From Alligator mississippiensis (taxonomy: Eukaryota; Chordata; Crocodylia; Alligatoridae): DNA of 64,000 bases. The position numbers and the translations under genes were made by a program. Shown piece after piece: positions 37,398-50,100 of this stretch; the stretch's first letter is position 1; each line of letters begins with the position of its first letter. The stretch is from positions 212,965,310 through 213,029,309 of the forward strand of contig NC_081827.1 of NCBI RefSeq assembly GCF_030867095.1. Reading direction: 5' to 3'. Under the pieces are notes generated by a model. That model saw nothing but the letters and a program-made list of their open reading frames with translations, was not told where the DNA came from and made no database searches.

Positions 37398-38479
37398 TGA
37401 GTCTTAAATAGACAAATGTAGAATAGCTAATAGTTTTCTAGGGATTCAAGTCAGCTAGAATAGAATCAGCTTTCACATTTAGATACAAAAATAAGAGTTA
37501 GAGGCCTGGTAGCTGGAATGGTATAGCAGGCTACCACATCAGGGCCTCTTCAACCAGGTTTTTGCTCCCCAAGTGTTTTTCAACGAGCTCCAATAATAGA
37601 CAGAATCTTTTAAACAAGCTGGCATTTACTCCATGGGGCATTTCTCAGCAGGCCCAAGTAATATACAGTCATTTAATAAATAAAACAATAAACAAAAATG
37701 ACCCCAACAAAAACATAAACAAACAAAAAACAGCCTTGTTGTCCTGGACACTAGGAGGGGTCCCCTGTGGCTCTGGTCTTCCCACAGCAGGCTTACATAC
37801 CTCCTAACTCAACACTCTCCCATTCAGACACCTCTCCTCTGCTTGCTGGGGTTTTGACTTCATTAACCTTCACACAGCTGCAGCCCCTCAGCCAAAATGG
37901 CTGGCTCCTCTTAAATGGTTAGGCCAGGCCAGGCCATCCTGTTACAAACAGCATATGACTTAAGATCTCCAAAGAAACATCTGCTGCTAGAAGAGACGAA
38001 CATGTATTAATGAAGCTGAAAACCATACTGTAATGTCATCAGAATCATAAACTAGGTTTAAGTTAAAACTAGTTTATATTATCTGGAAAGGAAACAATTT
38101 CTGTTGTTAGAGCTTAGAAAAATACCTCCTGGAGACACAAATCCAAGCATGTCCATGCCTTGAAAGTATAGGTAAAGCAAATTAAAAAAAAAGAGGCTTG
38201 TCTCAGGACCAGGAAGCTGTAAGGCAGCCATGGGAAGCAACACTAAATGAGGGGTTGACAACCTACGGTCAGTGGGCCAGATATGGCCTGCAAAGGTCTG
38301 ATCTGGTGTATGTTTTAAGAATGGCCTGCTGATTCCCTTTCTTCCCAAGGCATACCCTTGGTTCTGGTGTGTGCCAACATGGCAGTTCTGGTAGAAGCCT
38401 GCACACATGCTACATAGCCAAAGGGGTAGCTTCTGCACTACTGGAAGAGTCCATCACCATTCCTCTTTATAACAGCTCT

Positions 38480-38935
38480 TCAAGTATGTGGAGACTGCTA
38501 TTAAATTTCCCTCTCTGTCTTTTCTTCTCCAGACTAAATAATCCTAGCTCTTTCAACCATTTCTTGTAAGTCATGCTTATCAAATCTTTAATAATTTGTA
38601 TTGCTATCCTTTGGATTCTTTCCTATCTGTCCAGATTCTTCTTGAAGTGTGAGGCCCAAAAGTGGACAAAGTACTCTAGGCCTCACCAGTGCTGAAGAGA
38701 ATGGAAGAATCAGTTTCCTTGATTTGAAAGGGATGCTTCTGTTAATACAGTCCAGCATGCTATTGGATTTTTTTTGCAAGAAGAGCATACCGTTGGCTTA
38801 TATTCAGCTTATGGTCCACTATAACCCCCAGGTCCTTCTTTGCAATACTACAGCCTAGCCAGCCATTCCTTCGCCTGTATTTGTGCATGCAATTGTTTCA
38901 CTCCAAGTGTGGTACCATGTGCTTGGTCTGAAAAT
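38480..38935 (-). mobile_element. CR1-type LINE 3' fragment
   Basis: The plus strand reads as an antisense CR1: 'cttttcttctccagactaaa', 'gattcttcttgaagtgtgag', 'gcccaaaagtggacaaagta', 'ctccaggcctcaccagtgc'-like, then 'taacccccaggtccttcttt'. These follow the antisense order of the CR1 end of the reverse transcriptase domain and 3' region. Heavily diverged; no frame. Confidence 0.65.
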
Positions 38936-41900
38936 CAAATACAATTCAATAAGGACATTTATTAAATTTATCAAGTTAATTTTGTTCAGTACTGGCCAAT
39001 TGTTATTTAAGTATCTTATATAAAACCCAGGATATCATAAATACATTATCAACATTCGTTTTCTAGTCTCAGTACACTCACTGAGATCTCATTTTTGTTT
39101 ATACAGTGTGGTATGTTTGTTCGGTGGTTTCTGTTAGAAATTGGTTTCACTAGAAATCTGCCTGAGCGGTTCCTCTAATCATAGAAGTTTTGTCTGGCAC
39201 ACAGGAGGGCTGCTGGGTTTTGCCAGTTACCTGTGCTTCTGATGTTTCTATATTACAGCACTATTTAATGTTGCTACAAATATATGTAGTACTGAAAAAA
39301 AACTGGGAACACAACATCTATTGAAATTAATAGAAACATAACAACAAGGAATACTATACTGATTGTATGATTTATTTTCCTATTTAATAAAAAAACCCTT
39401 TACTTAAATTTATTTTCATGTTTGCCAGAATTTCTAGTTTCTTGTTCTAGCGTGTCATTGAGAGCTTTCTGCAGAATTTAGAGCCGCTTTGAAAGGGTTT
39501 CTGGTCTATTTATCAAAGTTGAATAGGAGTCCTTCATTCTTACTAACCGGCACTGAGCCCAATAAAGTTAATAGTAGAAATGAATCAGGACCACCCTGTT
39601 AGGACCTGTTTTCACAAGTCCCAGTAGCCTGTCTCTACCATTTTCTTCTTTCTTAGATGGAAATTCTCAGTAATATCTGCACTTCTGTCTTACAGTAATT
39701 CCATGCCTCTTCCACATCTAAATTGTTCACCATCTGAATCTAGCTGATCTCTGTCACTAAACTGCTGTTTCCCAAAATTAACACTTCTTAAGTCTGGAAC
39801 CCTAGTTGTCCAGCTAATCTATCTATCCTAATTTTATTTATCCTATAATTTAAACTGAAGCTCATGGTTCCTTGATCTAAAATTATTTCACAATGAGTTC
39901 TTCTATAAAGTTCTTGTTACTTTCCAAAACTCAAGTAGCATCGCCTTCCATTGGCACAGTGACCATTTGAAAGAAAAATCTATTGGCTGATGCAAAAATA
40001 GCTGTGCCCTACTGTAATTGGTAGCACATGCTATTGAAGCTCTATCAGGAAAGTGAAAGTCTCCCATATTCATACAATTTTCACTGTTACTATATTTTCC
40101 CAAGACTACGGAGTTCTCTACCAATTTTCTGTTTGAACCTGGGTGAGATAGCAAACCCTAAACATAATCCTTGGAGCCTTTTTTACTTACTTTATTAATT
40201 GTGATTGCACCCAAAAACATCTTGCTTTGCCTATACCATCCCATTCATTTTATTATAATCGAACTGACTGACTTGCATTTTGATCTATGTAGTTGCAGTC
40301 TATTTCCATTCCACTCTTTGGTGTACCTTTCTCCAAGGTCATAATTTGGTTTACCCAATTTCCTTCCTGTTATTTATTTCTGGAATGGAGATTTTGCAGG
40401 TTTCTCTCAAAACTTCTTCCCTGAGTTCATTTAAATATCTTATCATACCAACCTTAATCTAAGAAGGTAATATTCCTTCTTATTCAACTGAAGCATGTTT
40501 TTGGAGAAAGCTCTGTGCATGAAAGCCTGCCAGTGCTCAAACATTATGAAACCTTCCTGGTAGAAACAGTCCCTGAGCCAGAATTAATATTCATTATCTT
40601 GTCCCACTTCTATGTTCTCATTGGCCAGGAAAATCCCAGTGAAGGTCACCTGGGTTTCTACTTCTGTTTTAGTTATTTAAGCATAGCCATGTTTTTGCTC
40701 TTCTCAGTGAATGATTATCTGGTTGTATCATCTGTTCTTATGTAAAGTACAGCAAATGGATTCTCGCAGGCTCCCTTCAGAATCCTTTTGGACCTTAGGT
40801 CTGTGTCCTGCATCTTTGCTCCAGCAGGTAGCGTCCCCTTCTATTTTCCAGGCAGTGGTGAACAAATAGGGGTGTGGGTGGGCACTGACCAAGCCCTTCA
40901 GAGTTCTTATCGTGCGACATGACTTTGAGTATTGCTACGAGAAAGATGGGGGGCGAAACGCAAGCATTGATCCCCGGGCGCCACAGACCTACAGTACATC
41001 ACTATTTCCAGGTCTTCCCTTGTGACAGATCTCTTTTTAAGCGTTCCCAATGACATAAACCAGACTTATGCCAGTGTTATCATCTCTTTCTGCTCTTTTT
41101 ACTTTCACTGTTTTCTGGCTGTAAATTCTGTCTTTTGTTCTTCTTTGACCCTTTTTGGGCTCTGGTTATCAGTCTGTTCTCTCCTCTTCTTTTCAGGCTG
41201 GCTGGTCTTCTCTTCTTCCACAGCATCAAATTATTTTATCTTGCCCACTTTATTCCTTCACTTTTCAGCACTTTAAACCAGTGGTTTTTGACTTTTCATT
41301 TGTGGACCTTTAACATTTTTTGGATGGAGGCACGGACAGACCCCTTTTAATTGTAAGAGTGGGCATTCACATACTTTTGATTGATCATAATCATCTTTTG
41401 TGGACCCCACCCCTATGCTCTCATAGTGACATGCCTCTGTAGAGTCGTCATCTTGTCTGAAATTTTTCCCTCCTGATCATTTTTTTCAGCAACTGTGTGA
41501 GGACTATCATTTGTATGTTCAGTCTTACCTCTCCTTTCCTCCTTTACATGCTCAAAATCCTTTCAAAGCTCCATCATTGTCTTAAATACATTTCCAGCCC
41601 TTTGATCCTCATCTCCATTATAGTGTTAGAAAGCCATACTTCCAGCACTTAAGAATGACAAAAATCTTACAGATTCCATAGCCCATCATTCTCCTTTCCC
41701 TTGCCATACTTGGAAACTCCTCCATTGATGTTGCAGTAGCTATATACCTTGTCCTGAAAAAAAAGTGAAAACAACTTGAATTCCTCAACAAAGGCTCAGA
41801 AAAATTTCAAACAAACCTTCTCATACACATGAACAACTTATCAAAAAAACAGAAAATCTCACCATTGCCCCCCAGCCAAACCAAACCAGAAAAAAGCACA

Positions 41901-42230
41901 CTTGCAAAAGAGTAAGCTCATCAAAAGACAGAAAGACACACACTTCCCCTGTTTCCTAGATTACACTTGTGGCTGGGTGTTAGACATTTTTTTAGCCTGA
42001 GGCAGTCCTGCCCACTAATTAGGCACAGCTGTGAACAGAGGCTGGGAACAAGCCCTCAAGCTCCCAAACAGCAAAAACCTCTAGCACACTTTCACTGTTG
42101 CTGTCTCCACAAAAAAAAAAAATGCCAGATTACTAGAAAAGAGACCCGTACCAAACATACAGGCTCACTGACCCTGGTGAACAGGCACTGCTTGCAAGGG
42201 TTGACAAGGACATAGGTGGTCAGTCTGAAT
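38936..42230. other. Intergenic, unclassified, probably old repeat debris
   Basis: AT-rich with several short open frames of hydrophobic composition. Around 40900-40990 there is a short CpG-rich island of text ('gcgaaacgcaagcattgatc', 'cccgggcgccacaga') that contrasts with its surroundings. I cannot name its source. Confidence 0.4.
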
Positions 42231-42235
42231 GAATC

Positions 42236-42600
42236 ATGTTAGGTCAGGGGCTTACTGTAGTGGAAGTCAAGGTCAAAGCTGGGCATCAGTCCGAGTTCAG
42301 GATAGCAATCTGAGTGGTGAGATGAGGCCAGGGTCAGGAAAAGGACAAGAACAGGAGCAAACACGGACAAGCAGGGAGGTGCAAGGTAGCTATAGGTAAC
42401 CAGGCTGTTGCTGGGAAAAGGCCCTACAGGGAGGTTTTTACAGCCCTTCTATCAAGGACTTGTGTATCCGATTGGTTCATCCCTCAAGGGAGGACCTAGG
42501 CTGGAGCTGAGGTTGTTTAGCTAGCTGGTGATGCTGTAGCCTAGGCTTCTGTCTAAGTGCCAAAGGTCCAGGTCAAATCCCAGCAGTCCTTACGCTGATC
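42236..42600. repeat. Possible interspersed repeat
   Basis: A purine-rich stretch of 'gtcagggg', 'tcaaggtcaaagctgggc', 'aggccagggtcaggaaaag' phrases that recalls a dispersed sauropsid repeat. No ends or target duplication seen, so this is a weak call. Confidence 0.25.
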
Positions 42601-45600
42601 CTCCATTAGTAAGGCAAGTTCCACTCAAACTCCTCCATTTACTGTGCTGTCTGCTGTCCCACACTGGTTGCTTGCTCAGATATGATCATATTGTCATAAA
42701 TAGCAAATATCTTGATCAATTCATTCACTATCCTTTCTTACAATGTTAATATCTTATTCAAATTCCACTTTGGAATCACTACATACTCACCTTTATAACA
42801 AGTACACATGTAACATGTCTTCAAGCAAATCCATGAACATGAGGGATGAAACAAAAGGCTACTTAAAGTCATTTGAAGATGAAAAGCAGATTAATTAAGA
42901 AAAGGTCAATGTCCACACCCTCTGGATCTTCCTGAATTATTTAAATGTTAGTGACTTAATTATCAAAGATCAAATTTACTGTATAATAAAATAATCTCAC
43001 CAGTCTAGGCTCATATGCATCCCTTGGTTTGAGTAGCTCTAGGAGTCTCTTTCTTGGCTTCTCTGACTCATTTCCCAGGCACAGGCACTCTGTTACTCCT
43101 TAATGGAAATAGAACCTCATGGCTCCATTGCCATGGGTCCCTAAGGCCAGTGCTGCCTCTCTAAATTCCTTAGTAGTATAGACAAACCCTGTTCCAGAGT
43201 TTTACCTTCTGGGTACTCCAGCATACAAGAGTTTCCATCTTCAAGGGTACACAATAGTGAAAAAAAAAAATCACACTAGTTTTATAATGGGGTTCAAAAC
43301 TAAAACAAATTACTCTTTAGCTAGCAGAAGAAACACAAGATCTGAACAGTTCCACTGGTGGGCATAGATAACTCACTGTTATCAACATCATGCTTTGAAG
43401 ACACTAAAATACAAAGGAAAGGCTAGCAATCAACTCAGGAAAGATTCTAAGAGCATTTTGTCTGTTTTCCTTCATCTTCTCTGTCTGTCAAGTTTTTATA
43501 ACTTTCAAAGGAAACAAAACCTTTTGAGCCTGAATTATAGGTTTTCAGATAAATGAGATGTTTCTAAAGCTCTCTTGGTTGCTCTATAAAAAGGATGACC
43601 AACTTGTAACTCAAGGTAACATAGAGAAGCTAATTTTACAAATAAGATTGTGACAGTTTTAGTCGGAAGTGACAGAATTACTAGTCATAGGGCACAATGC
43701 AAATGTTTGTAACATTAATTGCTCATCACTGTTTGACTTCCCTGAAAAATTACTGTGAAAATAGCATTGTAGGGTTCCATGTTAATTAAGTAGTTATTAC
43801 TACTTAATTAATTCCATATTGAGTATTTTATGTGCAGTCTAAATCCAAGACAATTTTCAAATATTGTCAGCTCTGAAAACTCAGCTTGAATTCTGAGAAA
43901 TAAGTAACGTTTTCTTTTCCCCCTATATTAGTAATAGTAAAAAAAATATGCAAAGCAAACCTTTACTCTCAATGGGACTTAGCAAACAATTATGTTGATG
44001 ATGCACAAGAATTCAGGTCTCCCATCTTTCAGCTGTATAGTTATGCAGGGCTAATAGACAGGAACATTTTTACTAAAGCAAGCAGATCATTTTAGTAATA
44101 AAAAACTATTTTTAGGACAGCATTTTTCAGAGTAAAACTGCACTTAAGTGCTACAAGCTTATACTTCCTGAACTGTTATGGGGACAAAGTTGGTTTTTAA
44201 GCCAAGGGGGTCAGAACTGGAGTGCTCCTGGAGTTGCTAAGATGCTACTATGTCATTGAAGAAATTTCTTTTTCAGAAAAAAATCCTTCCAAAAGTCTTA
44301 AACGTCTTTATCACCTTTGTTCTGCCAAAGTAAAACAAAGCAACCAAATGGCACTAGAGAACAGAGCCCTAGGAGAATCACAAGCATCTTCTAGGTCTCA
44401 TTTACCAAAACAGTTTTGCACAAGGAAATCCTGAAAACCATCAGTAACAGGCATTATGCATGCCTACCTATACACAAATACATTTCTTACCCAATTAATT
44501 TCTCTCAAAGTTTACTTTCAGGAGTTGATCCTCTTATCATGATTTGAACAATCATTATTCGTACCAAAATGAACAAAACATCAATTCCTTTATATTTATT
44601 AACTGTATTATTTAAGACTGATTTGTTACATTGAAGAGAAAGCAATGAACACAATTAGAAGCTGATATTAACAAGGAGGCTTGAAGCTCCAATAGTCATA
44701 TGCAACAATAAAACATACCGGTGGATGAAACAAAAAGCAGTTTATTGTGACATTTCTTTTCCTTTAACCCAAAGTACTATATTGAACTGTGACTGTTTTT
44801 CATGATTAGACTTTATTAAACATAACATTCAGAGTAAATCTTGAATGTATCTTTATACTGTCTACAATAACACAAGGTACTATACAAAAAAGGTCTTGCA
44901 CCTTTTTTTTTTAAAATAGCATACTGTGCACCCAAGGAAACAGGAAAAGACACTTTCTGCAGACTTAATCAAGATAACACTGTTATCTCTAGCAAAAGAG
45001 AACTGACTATTTCTACATTTAGATGCCAATCAACTTAAGTAAACTTTTCAAGATACATGCACTGTTTTTGGTTACTGGTACCTTTCTGGCTCTTTGGCTG
45101 TGCTTATGTAACTAAGATTCTTTGAAACTGACAGTGCTCCAGAAAAGGACCATTAGCAGTCTGGTGGTAATGCCTGAACATACAAACCACTGTAATATTT
45201 ATGATAATATGATGAAAAATAATCTTGGGATCCCTTTGCTCATCGGAAATTTGTGTGTCATGAGAAAGTGACTGCACTATAGTAAGAATTCTCACAACAT
45301 CTTTCTTAGATGTTTGACAGCTTTTGATGTCAAACAGCTGGTAATCTGCATTCATCTCAGTGAGGAAGAAAGGGACGTTAAGCTTAGTATATATCTGAAA
45401 GCAAAGATGTTGGTAAAACTCTACTAGTTGGTCCTAAGCTAGGGGAAAGCTTATGGAATGTCATTACATTGTCTCTTCCATTACCATAACAAGGTTTAGT
45501 TCAAGTCTTCACTACCCAGGCACTGTAAAGCTGTTTTGAGTTACTGCATCTAGTAGACATCCCAGACAAATTTTTGCATTTGAAAGGGTGGATGTACTGA

Positions 45601-46940
45601 CACAGAATGTGAACCAAACGTTGACCTAACATTTCCAGTATTTTTCTTAGGATATAGAGCTAGAAGGGAATCCATCTCTCAATGATATACACTAATCACT
45701 CTCACTACTGTAAACATCATTCCAGAAAAATCAAAGTATGTATAATATAGGAGGAATGAATGACTATATGCCCATGATTTGTTCCAGTTAAAGAAGCATG
45801 TATGTGACTACTTTTTGGATTTGATCCAGCAGTTTTTTCTCAGAGCAACCTCCAAATGAACAAGCAGGTATAGTATGTTTGAAGCAGACACCAAAACTAA
45901 TCCCAATAAGTTAGTAGCCATATTCTCAAAGGTGTTAGTCATTTTCATCCCCATTAACTTTAGAATGAAGGTGTTCAGCATCTCTCAGGAATCAGTCCTT
46001 ATTTATTCTGACTCATTTAAATACCCCTACAGTTTTGCTGCATAGATTATTCATTTCTCCTCTTACAAACAAAACTGTTCAGCCTGCTTCTACAGCAGAC
46101 TGTCTTTGGCAGTAGGGTCCAAGTAGATATAACCAGAAATGGCTGAATTTTTTTAGTGAATTTTACATTGCAGGCCCAATCATGCAGTGTTTCATGCAAG
46201 CCAAACTAGTTCAGAACTTTTCCTGACTCTGGTTACATCACACTATGATGTCTGCTGCCTTTTCTGCTGTGCTCCTTGCCACTTGAATGTGTAAGGTATC
46301 CTCATATTGCGCATTTACTGAACACCAAATTGGTGCATGTTATGCCACTTTACTACTTTTTCTGATCAACTATATATTGACTTGTCTTAACATAATGTAA
46401 AGTCTATTTCAAAATCTGACCAAGAAACTTTCACTGGCATTGTACCCTCTTACATCATATTAACTGTAATAATCCAAAATAAATTCAAACTCTGCATATA
46501 GAAATGAAGAAAATTTTAGCAGGTATTTCCATAGTGACAACATTTAATAAGGCAAAACAAGAAAACAAATCCCAATTGATTTTTCTAAGATGCTGTATTT
46601 TCTAGGGGGTGGGGTGTCATCTTCCTCCTTGCCAGCATTTTGCAGAAGGCATTTTTACATAATCACTCCGGAAGATCAGCAGCCTGTCAATTCTGAAAAC
46701 ATAAAACTGCTGAATAAGAATTAATGTTTCTGCTCAATTGATAATGCACACAATAACTTTTAACCTGCTTGATTGTTCACCTAGGAAAAAGCTTTAGGAT
46801 TTACATTTATGGGCATCCATTTTTTTTTTTTTTTACAACAAATATTGTATGGAACAGACTTAGCTTGGTGGACTGTGTGAGAAGGTGGTTATCCGTATGC
46901 AAAAATTTCCAGTGGTACAAGAGAAAAAATATAACTGAGC
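42601..46940. other. Intergenic between ERICH2 3' end and GAD1, nothing firm
   Basis: AT-rich. Contains one minus-strand open frame at 45104-45355 that can be extended in frame to a splice-acceptor-like site at 45395 (see findings). No recognisable mobile elements. Confidence 0.45.
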
Positions 46941-46947
46941 ATTGCAT

Positions 46948-46953
46948 TTTAAT
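46948..46953 (-). terminator. Candidate polyadenylation signal of ERICH2 (ATTAAA)
   Basis: ATTAAA on the minus strand about 75 bases past the ERICH2 stop codon, followed by a U-rich stretch. No canonical AATAAA is closer. Position fits but a six-base match is weak evidence. Confidence 0.3.
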
Positions 46954-47026
46954 ATGCCTGTTTACAAAGATGATGTAAATAAAAAGAATCAAAATCAACT
47001 CAATATACACAGAACTTTCTGAGCTG

Positions 47027-47172
47027 TTATATATTTTCATCAGAATCATCAGAACTTTCTTCACTCTCATCTTCACTGCTACTGGAACTGCTAGTAGTAT
47101 CCTCTTCGCTGTCATCACTACTCCCTTCATCAGTTTCTTCACTTTCTGTATCAGTAGAATTCTGGGCACCTT
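47027..47172 (-). CDS. ERICH2: ERICH2 last coding exon, acidic tail
   Basis: Acceptor TTTCTATGGTAG, stop TAA at 47029-47027. Encodes [20 protein letters not shown], then more Ser/Asp/Glu, ending DDSDENI. The tail is almost free of basic and hydrophobic residues, the feature the gene is named for. Confidence 0.85.
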
Positions 47173-50100
47173 CTACCATAGAAATGTGCAAAATACATGT
47201 TTAAGTAATCTTTGAAGCTTTAGCTATCATAACACATGCCTGCAAAGGAGACATTATTCTAAATACATGATATTGGGTACTATCTTCCAAATAAATGCCA
47301 AAATACATATTTTGAAAATAATTTTATTTTAAAATTTAGCCTCATTGCATTTTACTTTGTACTAAAAATGATTAATGGCCTTACTGATATTTTATTCATT
47401 CTCTCTAATTTTCAATGAAGTAGCTAAACTATATACTTTCTAGTACAGGAAGAACTTTACATGGTAGATTTGTCATGTTTTCCTTAATAAATTAGTAAAC
47501 AATTTGGGTGTTACCCAATATACTAAAAATGCATCTTTTCTGAAAGGTGTGAGTTTTTGGAAACTTACTGATTTTCCTATAAGGAAAGGAATATCCATTT
47601 TTGTCAAGTATATCATTTTTTGACTGTACAGTTAAAACATATTTTATAGTGTAAAATATGGGCGTTTCTAGACAATGCAAAGGTCAATGATACTTTTCAT
47701 GGAAATAAAATTAGTCTTATCTGTGTTTATAGGATTGGTCTTTATATAGTTTGGAAGGGAGGTAGCATATAGAAAATTTTGTTGTAATTCAGCTACTCTA
47801 CAGGGAAAACAAGTCTCCAACTTATTATGTGGGTGAGAAAGAAAAGAATTAAGCAGAGTTTTGGAACCTGAATGTTCCAATTTTAGGGCCAATTTAAAAC
47901 AAAGGGCGCTGGCACACATTACATTTAAGATGTGATTAAGATGTTAATCGCACCATGTAACAGGGAACTCTAGCCCTGTTACTAAGAGGCAGGGCTGCCC
48001 CTTTAAGACCCAAGTCTACAGGAAGAACAAGCACCAGGAGGGTAGGGGTTAATGGCCCAACCACCCAAGCTGCTCAGCTGACAGGAAGGGGATAGGCCTC
48101 TGGGCACATATAAACCCCAGGGCTGAGACTGACAGGAGGAGGTCTCTGACAAGCGGCCAGGGGAAGAGAGCTCCTGCATGGCAAAAGTACCCAGGAATGC
48201 TGTGGTTAATGAGGCTCTAGGAGTCTACAAGGTACCCAGAGAGCTGGGGGGGGTGCCCAATGCGTGAGGAGTAGTTTGGGGTTTTTAAGAAGCCACAGTG
48301 TGGCCCGTATGACTTGTATTATGTTATAGCCCAGGGGCTCATACTTATGTTATTGTTTTATCTAGTGGACTGGGCTGAGGCTATTTGGGGAGGAGGAGGC
48401 CTCATTGGGGCACACTGCTGTGCCAGGGGGGGGTGCAGCGATGGGCGGTGATCAGATGCCAACGCTAGGGGGGCACAGGTCAACACTTATATACCATCTG
48501 TGCGACATGGGCCACCATGGAGGGGAGGTTTGGAGCGGTGGATAATGACCCCTAGCATTGGTGTAGTAAATGGGCAACCTCCCACCTGAGTAACACCATA
48601 ATTATTGTTCAAACAACGCATGGCAGGAGAGGTAGGTGGGTGGGTAGCCCAGAGACAGAGGGTCAGGCCTAGGTTAGACAGGCCCAGGGATGGACCCCTG
48701 GCACACACCATAAACAGTAACCTGGCCATGAGTTAAAGCCAATTTATGGTGTGGCAATATGCGAAATGAGCCACAAAGATATTTCACATATAATGGGTAA
48801 TATCTTTGTGGCTTGTTTGTATCATGCCTTCCACTGAATGTGTGGCAAGTTGCTGCTGACTCATGACAGGTTCCAACATTCAGCTGTGCAGAGATACAAC
48901 ATGGGGTAGCCCCAGAGCCTGGGACACACCCATCCCCTATCCAATCAGTGAGACTGGGCTGGAGGCAGCATCATCATGAGCCCAGCATCTGGGGGTGTCA
49001 GGGGCATCTGATTTGGGGCTCACTGTGCCCCAGACCTTTAAAAAGTGGGTAGGTAGTTGGAAGCCAGTTTGAGTCCCTGGTAAGGCCCCAGGTCCAGCTG
49101 ACATCAGCTGATTCCTGGCCCATCTGGACTTACAGGCACTCTTCTTTCAACTTGCTGGTGTAAGGGGAACTCAGGATCATAATTCTGGGTTCTCCCTGCA
49201 CTAGCAAGTAATAATGGTGTGACTGAGATCTAATCCCTGATTCCATCATTCACACTTCCTAACATGCCACATGTGCACGGCAGGAGTGTTGGAATTGGGG
49301 ATTAGATCCTAATCGTGCCATTACTACTACTATAACTTAGTCTACTTGCCAAGGTCCATTGTGCTATTAAATAAATGCATGCCAGGGGCCAAAGAAAAAT
49401 ATAATAGCATGTATTAAGTTCTTAAGCTCAGCAGCCTTATTTTGAAATACACTATATTTTAATATGAATTGCTGACTGATGAGGCAGTCAACTACTTGAG
49501 GTGGTAAATTACAAGGATAAAATTGTCAGGTTGGCTCTGATCCTGAAATATTATCAGGTTGGCTCAGGACTGAAATATAAGCGCTTTGCATTTAATATTG
49601 GCATAAATTAGGTCTAAAACTGGTGTGGCTGGCCTGCAGAGGATCACTCCAATACAGGAGGACCCTCCAGAAAAATAGTCTGTGTAACAGCTACAATATT
49701 TTTCCTCTCCCCTGAAGCCAATACAATAGTAATAAAAGGGGAACATGGATGCTTATCTATGGTTTCCCTATACCTAGGGACCTACCAAAATTGCAGTTCC
49801 ATGGAAATTGCAAAATCTGGTATTGCCCATGAAAGCGGGCAATGTCTGTGAAATCCATGGGGAAAAAAAAAAAAGATTACTGAAAATAAAATGCTGGTTT
49901 CCCAGAAGCTTTAAGCTAAATTTGATGGGGGATGGGAAAGCAGGAGATGGAGAGAGTCTGGAACCTACAAACTGTGAGACATACAACAGTACATCTCAGG
50001 TAAGTACTAAGGGGCCCTTTGGGCATCAGAATGGTGGGGCACCAAAGGGCTCGTTGGTGGCACTAAAGGGCTAACAGAAACCTGGTGGGACCCGACCCAT

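Larger units (their letters stand above)
47173..49766. other. ERICH2 last intron, GC-richer insert at 47.9-49.3 kb
   Basis: From about 47.9 to 49.3 kb base composition becomes GC-richer with phrases such as 'gggctgcccctttaagaccc'. This looks like one or more mobile-element insertions (LTR-like or DNA-transposon), but I could not find matching ends. Two self-complementary blocks are listed separately. Confidence 0.4.
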
